This document shows positions 32,221 to 40,838 of a stretch of DNA of 64,000 bases, piece after piece. The notes under the pieces were generated by a model. The model ran no database searches, was not told the DNA's origin, and worked only from the letters and a program-made list of their open reading frames with translations. Numbering within the stretch: the first letter of the stretch is position 1; each line of letters begins with the position of its first letter. The stretch is taken from assembly GCF_029623755.1 (NCBI RefSeq), contig NZ_CP121106.1:124001-188000 (forward strand), in the 5' to 3' direction. Source of the stretch: Altererythrobacter sp. CAU 1644 (GTDB lineage Bacteria; Pseudomonadota; Alphaproteobacteria; Sphingomonadales; Sphingomonadaceae). The position numbers and the translations under genes were made by a program.

Positions 32221-34995
32221 TCAGAACATCTTGCGCAGGTCGATGCCGATATAACGGCCCGTCGGGTCGATCAGCGCCGGTTGGTAGCTGAGCGGCACCT
32301 CGCCGTTCTCGTCGGTCACGCGGCGCCGCGCATCGAACACATTGTCGGCACGGAACGAAACGCGGAAGTTCTTGAGGAATCCCTCGTCCTGCTTCAGCAG
32401 GCGGCCGAGGTCGAAGAAGACGCGCAGGTCGACGGTGGCCAGGTCACCGAAAGTCAGGTCGCTCGCGCCAGGAGCATCGCCGCCATCGATGGTCTCCTTG
32501 CCTGTATAGCGCGCGGATAGTCGCATCCCCTTGCCATTGCGGAAGATGCCGGCCTCGAGCGAGGTCTTGTGCCGCGGTATTCCGCCCCCGCCTTCACCGG
32601 CGAGAACATCCAGCACCGGCAGTCCGTCGGCGATGAGGATGGTGCTGTCGAGTTCGATCGTGTGGGTCAGGTTGACGAAATATCGTCCGCGACCGTCGCG
32701 TCCGAAGCCGCCGGGACCACCGGGGCCTCCTCCGGGCCCACGCCGGCCGCGCGGGGATTCTGGCCCGCCCGCCTGCCCTTCGGCGTCTCCGCGCCGTCCC
32801 TGCCCCATTCTAGAGGGGTCGAAGCTGCAGATGCGCTCGCGGAATTGCGCGATCCGGTCGCGGTCGATCGTGCCGTCTTCGCTGCGCATCCGTTCGAGCA
32901 TCCGCGCGGCACGCTCGGGATCGAAGTCGGGGAAGCTGGCCGAGAGATCCTCGCCGCGCGCCGCCGCTTCGGCGAATTGCACCAGCACCTCGAGGCCATC
33001 CTCGGCGCAGACGCGCTCGCGGAACCGCATGAAGGCGGCGCGCCGCTCGGGATTGGGCGGGCCATCGCCGCCACCGAACCGGCGGCGGCCCTCGCGCGGC
33101 GGGGTGTCCGACGGGCGGTCACCCGCCTCCGGCCGTCCGGCACCGAAATTGCCGCGGGTCGACAGGCCGAACACCAGCCGTTCCGACCGGGTCCGGGCGA
33201 AGGTCACCGGCCGTCGGTCGAGCGAGACCAGCTGCCCCGCCCCGTCCCGCACGACACGATCGGGAAATGCCGCCTCGATCTCGTCGGTCAGCGCCGGGAA
33301 GTTGCGGGTGACGTTGGAGGAGCGGTTGCGAATATATTCGGCGGAGAACCGCGTATCCTTCCAGAACGGCAGTTCCCAGTTGGCGCTGAACTTCCAGTCG
33401 CGCTGCTGCTCCGCCAGCAGGTCGGGATTGCCGCCAGATAGCACCGTCGCCAGCACCGTCTCGCCGCGCGTGAAATCGAAAATCGGCACGTTGAAGCTCT
33501 GCACCTGCGGCGCGCCCAGATTGGTCAGCGAAGGTGCCTCGTCGGCCATGATGTAGGTCGCGGTGAGCGTCAGATCGCTGGTCACGCCCCAGGTCAGCCC
33601 CGCGCTCCAGTCGTAGAGCGTGCCGAAATCGGATAGGTCTTCGAAGCCCGCGCCCAGGTTGAGGCTCAGATCGCCGAGCGCCCCCCAAGCGCCGCCGCGC
33701 TCGGCGATCGGCACGGTGATGTTGGTCCCCGCATCCAGCCGCCGCCGGGTCAGGTCGGTGTCGAGCGCGGTGCGGGTGTCGCTGCTCGTAATGTTCTTCC
33801 AGTCGAGGCCGACATCGAAGGAGGTGCTGACTTCTCCGGCCGGCAGGATGATGGGGCGCCCGACCAGCGTCGCCTTGCTTTCGCCCGTGATTGTCCTGCC
33901 GCGAGCGACATCGAAGCCCGCATCCGCGCCCCGCGGCAGCGCGCCATCGAGCGCCAGCGTCCCGGCCAGCGCGGCATCGCGCAACGCGGTCGTGTCGAAC
34001 CGCCGGTCTATTTCGGTCTCGCTCTCGGTATAAATCGCATCGAAGGTTGTAGTCAGATCGAAGTCGCCCAACCGGCGATTCATCGACCCCGATGCCGAAA
34101 TCTTGTCGGAAGAAGTACGGCGTTCGAGCGGATCGTCCACGCCGAAGGTCCGAAACGCCTCCGCCCCGCCAGCATCGACCAGCATCACCGAATTGAGGCC
34201 CGAGAGACTGCGCGCCTGCTCGCGCTCGTAGGAGGCATTGAGGCTGAGCGAAGTACCGCTTTCGATCAGCGCCTTGGCCCAGTTGGCGGTCAGTTCCGCG
34301 GTGAGACCATCGGCGACGAGGCTGCGATAATCCGCCGGATCGGGATCGCCCGCGACATCGGGCAGCGATCCGGGGGTCTGGATCACCCCGCGCTCGGCCT
34401 CGGTCAGCAGCGAGGTATCCTGGATCTCGGCATTGATGTTGAGCCGCGCGCCATCGTTGATCGTCAGCAGCGTCGCTTCCTGCTCGGTCACGAAATAGCC
34501 GCCGCGCGACGGCCCTTCGAATTCAAGCTCGATCTCGCGGCTGGAATAGTTCTCCTTGAGGATCATGTTGACCACGCGGCGATCGGGCGGGAAGCCGAAC
34601 CGCTGCGCCACCTCCTCCGGCAGCACTTCGACCTTGGCGATCGCCTCGGGCGGATAGCTGCGCAGTTCGCGGAAGCTGCCGATCCTGATCCCGTTGACGA
34701 GAAAGACCGGCTGGCCGCCTCCACGCCCGCGCGACGACCCGGTTTGCGGCGCAATCGCCTCGAGCAGTTCGGTGACCGAGGTGGCACCGACCGCCTCGAT
34801 ATCGGCCGCATTCAGTTCGAGGACCGGCGCCTGTTCGACATCGAGCTGCCCGCGCAGGCGCTCACCCGTGACCACGATTGAGCCCTGGATGGCGCCCTCA
34901 TCCCCGCGTTCGGCCGGCACCTGCTGCGCGCGCAACGGGAGCGAGAAAGTGGCTACGAACGCGCATCCGAGCATGAGCGATTGGCGAATGGTCAT
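32221..34995 (-). CDS. TonB-dependent receptor with a large charged/Gly-rich insert
   Basis: A 924-residue outer-membrane receptor. MTIRQSLMLGCAFVATFSLPLRAQQ is a signal peptide. The plug domain has NGIRIGSFRELRSYPPEAIAKVEVLPEEVAQRFGFPPDRRVVNMI, and the barrel ends in SYQPALIDPTGRYIGIDLRKMF with a terminal Phe. About residues 618-768 interrupt the barrel with Arg/Asp/Glu-rich sequence (FMRFRERVCAEDGLEVLVQF, QFRERICSFDPSRMGQGRRG) and a Gly-rich run (GPGGGPGGPGGFGRDGRGRY). The two RFRERVC/QFRERIC segments look like a duplicated unit with one cysteine each. The insert should face a loop or the exterior. Cargo unknown. Convergent with the lipase gene. Confidence 0.87.
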   Translation of the reverse strand: MTIRQSLMLGCAFVATFSLPLRAQQVPAERGDEGAIQGSIVVTGERLRGQLDVEQAPVLELNAADIEAVGATSVTELLEAIAPQTGSSRGRGGGQPVFLVNGIRIGSFRELRSYPPEAIAKVEVLPEEVAQRFGFPPDRRVVNMILKENYSSREIELEFEGPSRGGYFVTEQEATLLTINDGARLNINAEIQDTSLLTEAERGVIQTPGSLPDVAGDPDPADYRSLVADGLTAELTANWAKALIESGTSLSLNASYEREQARSLSGLNSVMLVDAGGAEAFRTFGVDDPLERRTSSDKISASGSMNRRLGDFDLTTTFDAIYTESETEIDRRFDTTALRDAALAGTLALDGALPRGADAGFDVARGRTITGESKATLVGRPIILPAGEVSTSFDVGLDWKNITSSDTRTALDTDLTRRRLDAGTNITVPIAERGGAWGALGDLSLNLGAGFEDLSDFGTLYDWSAGLTWGVTSDLTLTATYIMADEAPSLTNLGAPQVQSFNVPIFDFTRGETVLATVLSGGNPDLLAEQQRDWKFSANWELPFWKDTRFSAEYIRNRSSNVTRNFPALTDEIEAAFPDRVVRDGAGQLVSLDRRPVTFARTRSERLVFGLSTRGNFGAGRPEAGDRPSDTPPREGRRRFGGGDGPPNPERRAAFMRFRERVCAEDGLEVLVQFAEAAARGEDLSASFPDFDPERAARMLERMRSEDGTIDRDRIAQFRERICSFDPSRMGQGRRGDAEGQAGGPESPRGRRGPGGGPGGPGGFGRDGRGRYFVNLTHTIELDSTILIADGLPVLDVLAGEGGGGIPRHKTSLEAGIFRNGKGMRLSARYTGKETIDGGDAPGASDLTFGDLATVDLRVFFDLGRLLKQDEGFLKNFRVSFRADNVFDARRRVTDENGEVPLSYQPALIDPTGRYIGIDLRKMF

Positions 34996-35189
34996 ATCCG
35001 CCGCCCCTTCACGAATTCGCCGCGCACGACAAGCTCTTGGAATGTATCGGTTTGCACCAGTTTCATGATTGTCAGCTATTCGCCCGATTGGCCGTTGATG
35101 GGTGCTGAACGCTCAAGGCTTCCCTTTTCTCCTCCGCGCAGCTAAAGGGCGCGGCCAGAAATGCACTGCAACACAGGTTAAGGACGTAC

Positions 35190-35435
35190 ATGGCCAAAGA
35201 AGAACTCCTCGAAATGCGCGGCAAGGTGGTGGAATTGCTGCCCAACGCGATGTTCCGGGTGGAGCTCGAAAACGGCCACGAGGTGCTTGGCCACACCGCC
35301 GGCAAGATGCGCAAGAACCGCATCCGCGTGCTGGTCGGTGACGAGGTACTGTGCGAATTGACGCCCTACGACCTCACCAAGGCGCGTATTACCTATCGCT
35401 TCATGCCCGGCCGGGGCGGTCCCGGCCCGCAATAA
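35190..35435 (+). CDS. infA: Translation initiation factor IF-1
   Basis: An 81-residue S1-like OB-fold protein. [52 protein letters not shown] is the standard IF-1 sequence, and [15 protein letters not shown] follows. The C-terminal PGRGGPGPQ tail makes it slightly longer than the 72-residue E. coli protein. IF-1 binds the 30S A site during initiation. AGGACGTAC precedes the ATG. It begins the infA-maf-RNase-yacG-tRNA block. Confidence 0.97.
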   Translation: MAKEELLEMRGKVVELLPNAMFRVELENGHEVLGHTAGKMRKNRIRVLVGDEVLCELTPYDLTKARITYRFMPGRGGPGPQ

Positions 35436-35450
35436 GCGCGCCGCTCTACC

Positions 35451-36035
35451 ATGAGCGCGCCCCCATCCGCCAAACGCCTGGTGCTGGCATCGGCCAGCCC
35501 TCGTCGGCGCGAGCTTCTCGCGCGGCTTGGTGTCGAGCCCGCCGCCGTCACCCCCGCCCATATTGACGAGACCCCGCTCAAGGGGGAATTGCCGCGCGAC
35601 TATGCCATCCGGATGGCGCGAGAGAAGGCCGAGGCAGCCGAGAGCGAAGATCATGTGCTGGCAGGTGATACGGTCGTCGCCGCCGGCCGCCGGATCCTGC
35701 CCAAGGCCGAGGACGAGGCGACGGCGCGCAAGTGCCTCGAACTTCTTTCCGGACGCCGTCACCGCGTCTTGTCGGCCATCGCCCTGCGTGCGCCCGACGG
35801 CAAGCTGCGCGAGAAACTGAGCGAGACCACGGTCCGCTTCAAACGCCTTTCTGTCGAGGAGATCGACGCCTACATCGCCAGCGGCGAATGGCATGGCAAG
35901 GCTGGCGGCTACGCTATCCAGGGCGCTGCGGAGGGACTGATCGCCTGGATCGAGGGCAGCCATTCGGGCGTCGTGGGCCTGCCACTCTTTGAAACGCGGG
36001 CGCTGCTGAAAGCGGCAGGGTTCGACCTTGGCTGA
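35451..36035 (+). CDS. maf: Maf family nucleoside triphosphate pyrophosphatase
   Basis: A 194-residue Maf/YceF-type protein that hydrolyses non-canonical or excess NTPs to NMP and PPi. RLVLASASPRRRELLARLG is the N-terminal signature, DETPLKGELPRDYAIRMAREKA follows, then VLAGDTVVAAGRRILPKAEDEATARKCLELLSGRRHRVLS and the C-terminal GGYAIQGAAEGLIAWIEGSHSGVVGLPLFET. Its stop overlaps the RNase-like gene by 8 bases, so the two are coupled. Confidence 0.94.
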   Translation: MSAPPSAKRLVLASASPRRRELLARLGVEPAAVTPAHIDETPLKGELPRDYAIRMAREKAEAAESEDHVLAGDTVVAAGRRILPKAEDEATARKCLELLSGRRHRVLSAIALRAPDGKLREKLSETTVRFKRLSVEEIDAYIASGEWHGKAGGYAIQGAAEGLIAWIEGSHSGVVGLPLFETRALLKAAGFDLG

Positions 36036-36984
36036 GTCGCTGGTCGAGCGCGGGATCGGCGAAGATCGCGCGATACTGGTGGAAGGCGACAAGGTGCTCG
36101 CGACCCGGATGCGCTGGCCTGGTGAGCCCTCTGCCGGTCAGAGGGTCAAGGCTCGGCTCACCCATCGTTCCAAAGGCTCGAACCGGGCCATCGGGCTGAC
36201 GGAGAGCGGGCTCGAAATCCTGCTCGACCGGGTGCCGGTTTCGGCAAGCGAGGGATCGCAGGTCGACGTCATGCTGACACGCGCTCCGATAGCCGAGCGC
36301 GGTCGATTGAAGCGCGCGCAGGGGCGCATTGCGGCTGGGGATGCCGAAACGGGCGAACGCGACGTCTTTGCCGAAGCACGCGAGGTTCGCCGATTCCCGG
36401 CAGGACTGTGGGAAGAGGTGTGGGATGCTGCATCTTCAGGTGAAGTTGCTTTTGCGGGCGGATCGCTGCTGCTGAGCGTAACACCCGCAATGACGCTGAT
36501 CGATATCGACGGCGACATTGCGCCGCGCGAGTTGGCGTTGGCTGCGATTCCCGCGCTCGCCGCGTCGCTGCGGCAATTCGATCTCGGCGGCTCCATCGGG
36601 ATCGATTTCCCCACCATCGAAGCCAAGGCGGAGCGCAAGGCGATCGATGCCGCGCTCGATAGCGCGCTCGCCGATTGGCCGCACGAGCGCACCGCGATGA
36701 ACGGCTTCGGTTTCGTGCAGATCGTCGCGCGGCTCGAGGGGCCATCGCTGCTCCACCGCTTTGCCACCAGCCGCGTCGGCACCTGCGCGCGGATGGCATT
36801 ACGGCGCGCGGAGACGGTCGCCGAACCCGGTGCCCTGCTGCTGACCGTGCATCCGGCCGTCAAGGCCAAGCTCAAGCCGGAGTGGATCGAAGAGCTCGCC
36901 CGCCGAACCGGGCGCGAGGTGCGGATAGAGGCCGATCCCGGCCTTGCACTCGAAGCCGGTTTCGCGCAGGCGGTGCCGTTATGA
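36028..36984 (+). CDS. Short RNase E/G-like protein
   Basis: A 318-residue protein that sits where sphingomonads carry an RNase E/G relative. DRAILVEGDKVLATRMRW and KARLTHRSKGSNRAIGLTESGLEILLDR recall the S1-containing N-terminus, and GSIGIDFPTIEAKAERKAIDAAL matches the region with the first catalytic aspartate (IDF) of RNase E. RTAMNGFGFVQIVAR aligns with the following FGLxEMxR motif. No CPxC zinc-link motif or C-terminal scaffold is present, and the second catalytic aspartate is not obvious, so nuclease activity is uncertain. TTG start overlaps maf by 8 bases; the stop overlaps yacG (ATGA). Confidence 0.75.
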   Translation: MAESLVERGIGEDRAILVEGDKVLATRMRWPGEPSAGQRVKARLTHRSKGSNRAIGLTESGLEILLDRVPVSASEGSQVDVMLTRAPIAERGRLKRAQGRIAAGDAETGERDVFAEAREVRRFPAGLWEEVWDAASSGEVAFAGGSLLLSVTPAMTLIDIDGDIAPRELALAAIPALAASLRQFDLGGSIGIDFPTIEAKAERKAIDAALDSALADWPHERTAMNGFGFVQIVARLEGPSLLHRFATSRVGTCARMALRRAETVAEPGALLLTVHPAVKAKLKPEWIEELARRTGREVRIEADPGLALEAGFAQAVPL

Positions 36985-37166
36985 CGACGACCAAGCCCTG
37001 CCCCATTTGCAAGAAACCGCGCAGCGCGGAACACGCGCCGTTTTGCTCGACCCGCTGCAAGGATCGCGATCTCGCGCGCTGGTTCGGCGATGGCTATGCG
37101 GTACCGGGTCGGCCAGCGTCTCCAGAAGAAATTGCAGGCAAGGTCGTGCGCGAGGAGCGCGACTGA
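36981..37166 (+). CDS. yacG: DNA gyrase inhibitor YacG, small zinc protein
   Basis: A 61-residue protein with the YacG/DUF329 zinc site: CPIC at residues 7-10 and FCSTRCKDRDLARWFG providing the second Cys-x3-Cys pair. YacG binds GyrB and inhibits gyrase in E. coli. The ATG at 36981 overlaps the stop of the RNase-like gene by four bases. It is short and lies inside a longer unrelated reading frame, but the motif and the maf-RNase-yacG order support it. Confidence 0.92.
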   Translation: MTTTKPCPICKKPRSAEHAPFCSTRCKDRDLARWFGDGYAVPGRPASPEEIAGKVVREERD

Positions 37167-37254
37167 TTTACCCCCTTGCCAAGCGTCCGCTGCTTCGCCA
37201 TAGGGCGCCCTCCAGCGGCTCGCCGATCCCCACGGGATCGCACGCAGAGTGTTC

Positions 37255-37330
37255 GCCTCGGTAGCTCAGTTGGTAGAGCATGCGACTGAAAATCGCAGTG
37301 TCGGTGGTTCGAATCCGCCCCGAGGCACCA
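37255..37330 (+). tRNA. tRNA-Phe (GAA)
   Basis: A 76-base cloverleaf. The acceptor stem GCCTCGG pairs with CCGAGGC, the D arm is GCTCAGTTGGTAGAGC, and the anticodon stem TGCGA/TCGCA holds loop CTGAAAA with anticodon GAA. The T arm is GGTGGTTCGAATCCGCC, and ACCA is encoded at the 3' end. It lies 88 bases after yacG and could be read from the same transcript. Confidence 0.97.
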
Positions 37331-37341
37331 CCCTCTTCAAT

Positions 37342-37755
37342 CTAGTCCCGCAGATGCCCTGCCAGGGCCGAGAGGTCGTAACCTGCCGCGCTCGCGCGAC
37401 CCAGCCGCTCGTCCACCGACAGACCCTGCGGGTTCGACAATGTTTCCATCGTGATGCACCGCGTGCCGGTCCGGCAATAGGCGAGCAGCGGCCCGTCGGT
37501 CTCGCGGCGAACGGCGCTGAACTGTTCGAGCGCGGCCTGGGGAAACTGTCCGCCGGAAACCGGCACATGATGGAAGGCAAGCCCGGCCGCTTCCGCCGCT
37601 GCCCGCATGGTGGCGGTATCGGGCTGTCCCGGCTCCTCGCCATCGGGGCGGTTGCACATGATCGCGACATAGCCCGCATCGGCAAGTGACTGCATGTCCT
37701 CAGGCCGGATCTGCGGGGCGACTGCGAAATTGCTGTCGACTTGGCGAATATCCAT
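37342..37755 (-). CDS. TIGR01244/DUF442 family sulfurtransferase-like phosphatase fold protein
   Basis: A 137-residue protein. FAVAPQIRPEDMQSLADAGYVAIMCNRPDGEEPGQP is the DUF442 (Blh N-terminal-like) start, and LAYCRTGTRCITM carries the Cys-x5-Arg active loop of the rhodanese/dual-specificity phosphatase-like fold. In Blh-type enzymes this domain is fused to, or encoded beside, the persulfide dioxygenase and handles sulfane sulfur transfer. It is the last gene of a four-gene minus-strand operon. ATG 37755 gives the family N-terminus MDIRQ; a longer upstream frame within the neighbour is rejected. Confidence 0.85.
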   Translation of the reverse strand: MDIRQVDSNFAVAPQIRPEDMQSLADAGYVAIMCNRPDGEEPGQPDTATMRAAAEAAGLAFHHVPVSGGQFPQAALEQFSAVRRETDGPLLAYCRTGTRCITMETLSNPQGLSVDERLGRASAAGYDLSALAGHLRD

Positions 37756-37760
37756 GAATT

Positions 37761-38174
37761 TCAACTTTCTATGAGACGCACCAGGCCCATCCCGGCGAGC
37801 ATGGAGAAGATAAATATCGCGGCCGCGCTGGGTTCGATCACCAGTGCCGCGATACCCGGGCCCGGACACAGGCCCGCGACGCCCCAGCCCATTCCGAACA
37901 GCGCGGCGCCGCCGATCAGCCGGGGTTCGAGGTCCACCCGTTCGGGGAGCGAGAATTTCTCGGCAAAGAAGGGGTGCGCCATGCCTTTCTGGAAGCGCCA
38001 GACGATCGCCATGACGATCACTGCCCCGCCCATCACGAATGCCAGCGTGGGATCCCAATCACCGAACAGGTCGAGGAAGCCCCGCACCCGCGCGGGATTG
38101 GTCATTCCGCCAAGCGCGAGCCCCGCTCCGAACACGGTGCCCGACAGCAGCGGCGGTGCGATGCGGCGGATCAT
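37761..38174 (-). CDS. DUF6691/YeeE-YedE half transporter
   Basis: A 137-residue membrane protein, about half of a full YeeE/Tsu[37 protein letters not shown] is the N-terminal helix-reentrant loop motif, and [19 protein letters not shown] the second conserved Cys-containing loop. With the YeeE half encoded just upstream, a split thiosulfate or sulfur-compound transporter is likely. The start overlaps the neighbour's stop (ATGA), so the halves are coupled. Confidence 0.87.
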   Translation of the reverse strand: MIRRIAPPLLSGTVFGAGLALGGMTNPARVRGFLDLFGDWDPTLAFVMGGAVIVMAIVWRFQKGMAHPFFAEKFSLPERVDLEPRLIGGAALFGMGWGVAGLCPGPGIAALVIEPSAAAIFIFSMLAGMGLVRLIES

Positions 38175-38617
38175 TGCAGCACCTCGAAGCCCAGCGCGTT
38201 CATTGCGGCGACCGTCGCAATGCCGGCGGCCATGAAGGTGGCGGTGGCGACGAGCGAGCGGCGTGACAGGCGGCTCACTCCGCACACGCCATGTCCGCTG
38301 GTGCAGCCGCTCCCCATGCGCGTGCCGATGCCGACCAGCAATCCGGCAATGGCCAGCGGAACGGGAGTCGCGAAGCTGGCCTCAAGTCCGCCCGAGAGCC
38401 AGGCGACGATCAGTGCCCCCAACGGCAAGCCGATGATGAAGGCCCAGGCGCCGTCGCGCGAGATGCCGCTGTCGCTGATGCCGAAGGCGCGCGCCGCGAT
38501 GCCGGAGACCCCGGCAATCCTCCCCGCACCCAGCAGCATAAGCGCCGCCGCCAAGCCGATCAGGACGCCGCCGGCAAGGCCAGCGAGCGGTTCGGCATCA
38601 GGATAGCCGGGCAGCAT
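38171..38617 (-). CDS. YeeE/YedE (TsuA-like) half transporter
   Basis: A 148-residue membrane protein with [27 protein letters not shown] and [26 protein letters not shown], the latter being the family's conserved double-cysteine reentrant loop. TsuA moves thiosulfate into E. coli. Here the two halves are separate genes, as in BigR-type operons of Agrobacterium and Xylella. It starts within the stop of the persulfide dioxygenase gene (TGATG). Confidence 0.9.
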   Translation of the reverse strand: MLPGYPDAEPLAGLAGGVLIGLAAALMLLGAGRIAGVSGIAARAFGISDSGISRDGAWAFIIGLPLGALIVAWLSGGLEASFATPVPLAIAGLLVGIGTRMGSGCTSGHGVCGVSRLSRRSLVATATFMAAGIATVAAMNALGFEVLQ

Positions 38618-39549
38618 CAGATCGCATCCACCGGCAATTTGAGATAACGCACACCATTCTCCTCCGGTTCGGGCAAATGGCCCGCACGCATATTGACCTG
38701 GACCGATGGCAGGATCAGCTTGGGCATGTCCAGCGTGGCGTCACGCGCCTCGCGCATCGTCACGAACTCGTCCTCGCTGATCCCATCGTGGGCATGGATA
38801 TTGCCCTCTCGCTCTGCCGCGACGGTGGTCTCCCACACGTAGTGGTTGCGCCCCTGCGGCAGGTAGTCGTGGCACATGAACAGCCGCGTCTCGTCCGGCA
38901 GCGTCAAGATGCGCCGGAGCGAGCGGAACAACTGCCGGGCGTCCCCGCCGGGAAAATCCGCTCGCGCCGTGCCATAATCGGGCATGAACATCGTATCGCC
39001 GACAAAGGCCGCGTCTCCGATCACGTAAGCGATGCAGGCTGGGGTATGTCCCGGCACATGGAGGACCGTGACCGGCAGCGCGCCAAGCTCGAAGGTATCG
39101 CCATCGGCAAACAGCAGGTCGAAATCCGAGCCGTCGCGCTGAAACTCGGTCCCAGCGTTGAAAACCTTGCCGAACACCTCCTGCACGGTGGTGATATGCT
39201 CACCAATCGCGATCTTTCCGCCGAGCCTTTGCTGCAGATAGGGCGCGGCCGAAAGATGATCGGCATGGGCGTGCGTTTCGAGGAGGTATTTCACCTCGAG
39301 GCCGTGCTCGGTCACATATTCGATCACCGCATCTGCCGAAGTGAACGCGGTCCGCCCTGAACTGGCATCGAAATCGAGCACCGGATCGACGACAGCGGCT
39401 TGCTTCGTGGCGGGATCATGGACGACATAGCTGACGGTGTTGGTGGCCGTATCGAAGAACGCCTCCACTTCTGGTCGCAGGCTCTCGTCGGCGAGCGCGC
39501 GTGCGGCCTGCGCCCTTGCTGCCTCGATCGCGCTGTCCGAACCGCTCAT
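38617..39549 (-). CDS. Blh-type persulfide dioxygenase (metallo-beta-lactamase fold)
   Basis: A 310-residue enzyme. [13 protein letters not shown] is the HxHxDH metal motif, [36 protein letters not shown] has the later histidine and bridging aspartate, and [18 protein letters not shown] is the persulfide dioxygenase (ETHE1/Blh) signature. It oxidises glutathione persulfide to sulfite. AAGGAG lies eight bases upstream of ATG 39549, preferred over a start 15 codons further out. It leads an operon with two YeeE/YedE halves and a DUF442 protein. No BigR-type ArsR gene is visible beside it. Confidence 0.93.
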   Translation of the reverse strand: MSGSDSAIEAARAQAARALADESLRPEVEAFFDTATNTVSYVVHDPATKQAAVVDPVLDFDASSGRTAFTSADAVIEYVTEHGLEVKYLLETHAHADHLSAAPYLQQRLGGKIAIGEHITTVQEVFGKVFNAGTEFQRDGSDFDLLFADGDTFELGALPVTVLHVPGHTPACIAYVIGDAAFVGDTMFMPDYGTARADFPGGDARQLFRSLRRILTLPDETRLFMCHDYLPQGRNHYVWETTVAAEREGNIHAHDGISEDEFVTMREARDATLDMPKLILPSVQVNMRAGHLPEPEENGVRYLKLPVDAI

Positions 39550-39687
39550 GGAAATGCTCCTTTGCAATCTGTATTTTAGGGCCGTCGCCAGCATTTGCTA
39601 GCCGGGGAAGCCGGAACTACGCATTGAGCAGCATCAAGGCTTCCACGCCAACCGGTCCAAGCGAGCCGCCCCACGAGACCGCCGGGA

Positions 39688-40755
39688 TCAGTGGACGGTC
39701 AGTGCCACGACGCTGGTCAGCACACGGCGCATGAAATCGACCTGCCCCTTGGCGCCGGTCTTGGAATAGATCTTCTTCGAGTAATTGCGCGCGGTTTCGA
39801 TGGTCAGGCCGTGTTTCTCCGCCGCTTCGGCGATAGACAGGCCCTGCGCGATCGACCACGCGAAGCGCGCCTCGCTCTGCGTGAGGTTGAAGACATCCAC
39901 CAGTTGCTGGCAGCGGTCGGCCGAGGAGCTTTCTTCGCCGCGGAAATAGACCACCGCCACCGCCTTGCTGTCGCCCGAGAGCGCTTCGACCCGGACGGGA
40001 GAGACCAGCACGTCGATCCACGGATCCTGGCTGAGATTGATGGCGCGCGGCCGCGCCTGGGGATCGGCGGCAAACTCCTTCGTCAGTTCCATCAGTTGCC
40101 GGTCGATTGCGGGAGAGGAAGGCGTCAGGCGATCGTAGGCACCCCGACGCAACACGCCCGAGCGGCTCATAAACCTGTCGGCCTGCTCATCGTGATCGAC
40201 AATCCGCGCCTGGCGGTCGATCGAGATCCAGCCGAAATCGATGTGGCTGACCGCGCCGGCGCTCATCGAGGCGCGCGCCCGCTCACGTTCGAGCCGCGCC
40301 AACACTCGCAAGGCGACACGCAGATGCGGAACAAGCGCGCTCATCAGGTTTGCCACAGACGTCGGTACGGGTTCGCCGTTCGCCAGCAGCAGCCACGCTT
40401 CGAGACCGCTGGCCTCGTGCATTCTCACCATGCGCAGGTGCCGATTTTCTGTCATCAGCAGATCCGGGGCATCCAGCCCGGCCAGTTCATCGGGCGAATA
40501 GACCCTGCCCTCGCGCATCTCGCCCAACCGGCTGTCTCGCCCGAACAGATGCTGCACCGGCGGCGGCCGCTCACCAGGCGCCACCGCCAGCATCGTGGTG
40601 GGCGGACCCTCTGGGGCACGCACAATCAATCCGGCTAGCTCGCATTCGGTAACAGCCCGCAATCGCTCAAGAAAGGTGCGCCACATCGGCTGCTCGAAGA
40701 CACCATCGTGGAGCGGCACGAGCAGCTCGGTCTCACCAAGGTTGGGAACACGCAT
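39688..40755 (-). CDS. LuxR-type transcriptional regulator
   Basis: A 355-residue protein with an N-terminal sensory region of no recognised family and a C-terminal LuxR helix-turn-helix. [58 protein letters not shown] is the GerE/LuxR pattern with the usual T-x-x-E-A start. Residues about 165-250 ([22 protein letters not shown]) resemble a PAS-like module. It lies between the persulfide operon and cysD, and an 18-base palindrome lies 15-32 bases upstream of its start. Sulfur control is a positional inference. Confidence 0.85.
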   Translation of the reverse strand: MRVPNLGETELLVPLHDGVFEQPMWRTFLERLRAVTECELAGLIVRAPEGPPTTMLAVAPGERPPPVQHLFGRDSRLGEMREGRVYSPDELAGLDAPDLLMTENRHLRMVRMHEASGLEAWLLLANGEPVPTSVANLMSALVPHLRVALRVLARLERERARASMSAGAVSHIDFGWISIDRQARIVDHDEQADRFMSRSGVLRRGAYDRLTPSSPAIDRQLMELTKEFAADPQARPRAINLSQDPWIDVLVSPVRVEALSGDSKAVAVVYFRGEESSSADRCQQLVDVFNLTQSEARFAWSIAQGLSIAEAAEKHGLTIETARNYSKKIYSKTGAKGQVDFMRRVLTSVVALTVH

Positions 40756-40769
40756 GGCATGCTACATAT

Positions 40770-40787
40770 ACCTCCCATATGGGAGGT
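40770..40787. promoter_or_regulatory. Perfect 18-base palindrome between the LuxR-type gene and cysD
   Basis: ACCTCCCATATGGGAGGT is a perfect 18-base inverted repeat. It lies 15 bases from the LuxR-type start on one side and 52 bases from the cysD start on the other, within an 83-base divergent gap. LuxR-family dimers bind comparable 18-20-base palindromes, so autoregulation together with control of cysD is a clear hypothesis. Confidence 0.65.
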
Positions 40788-40838
40788 TCAAGCCACCTCG
40801 CATCATCTATGCATCGCCGCTCTGCAAGGCGAGGCATC

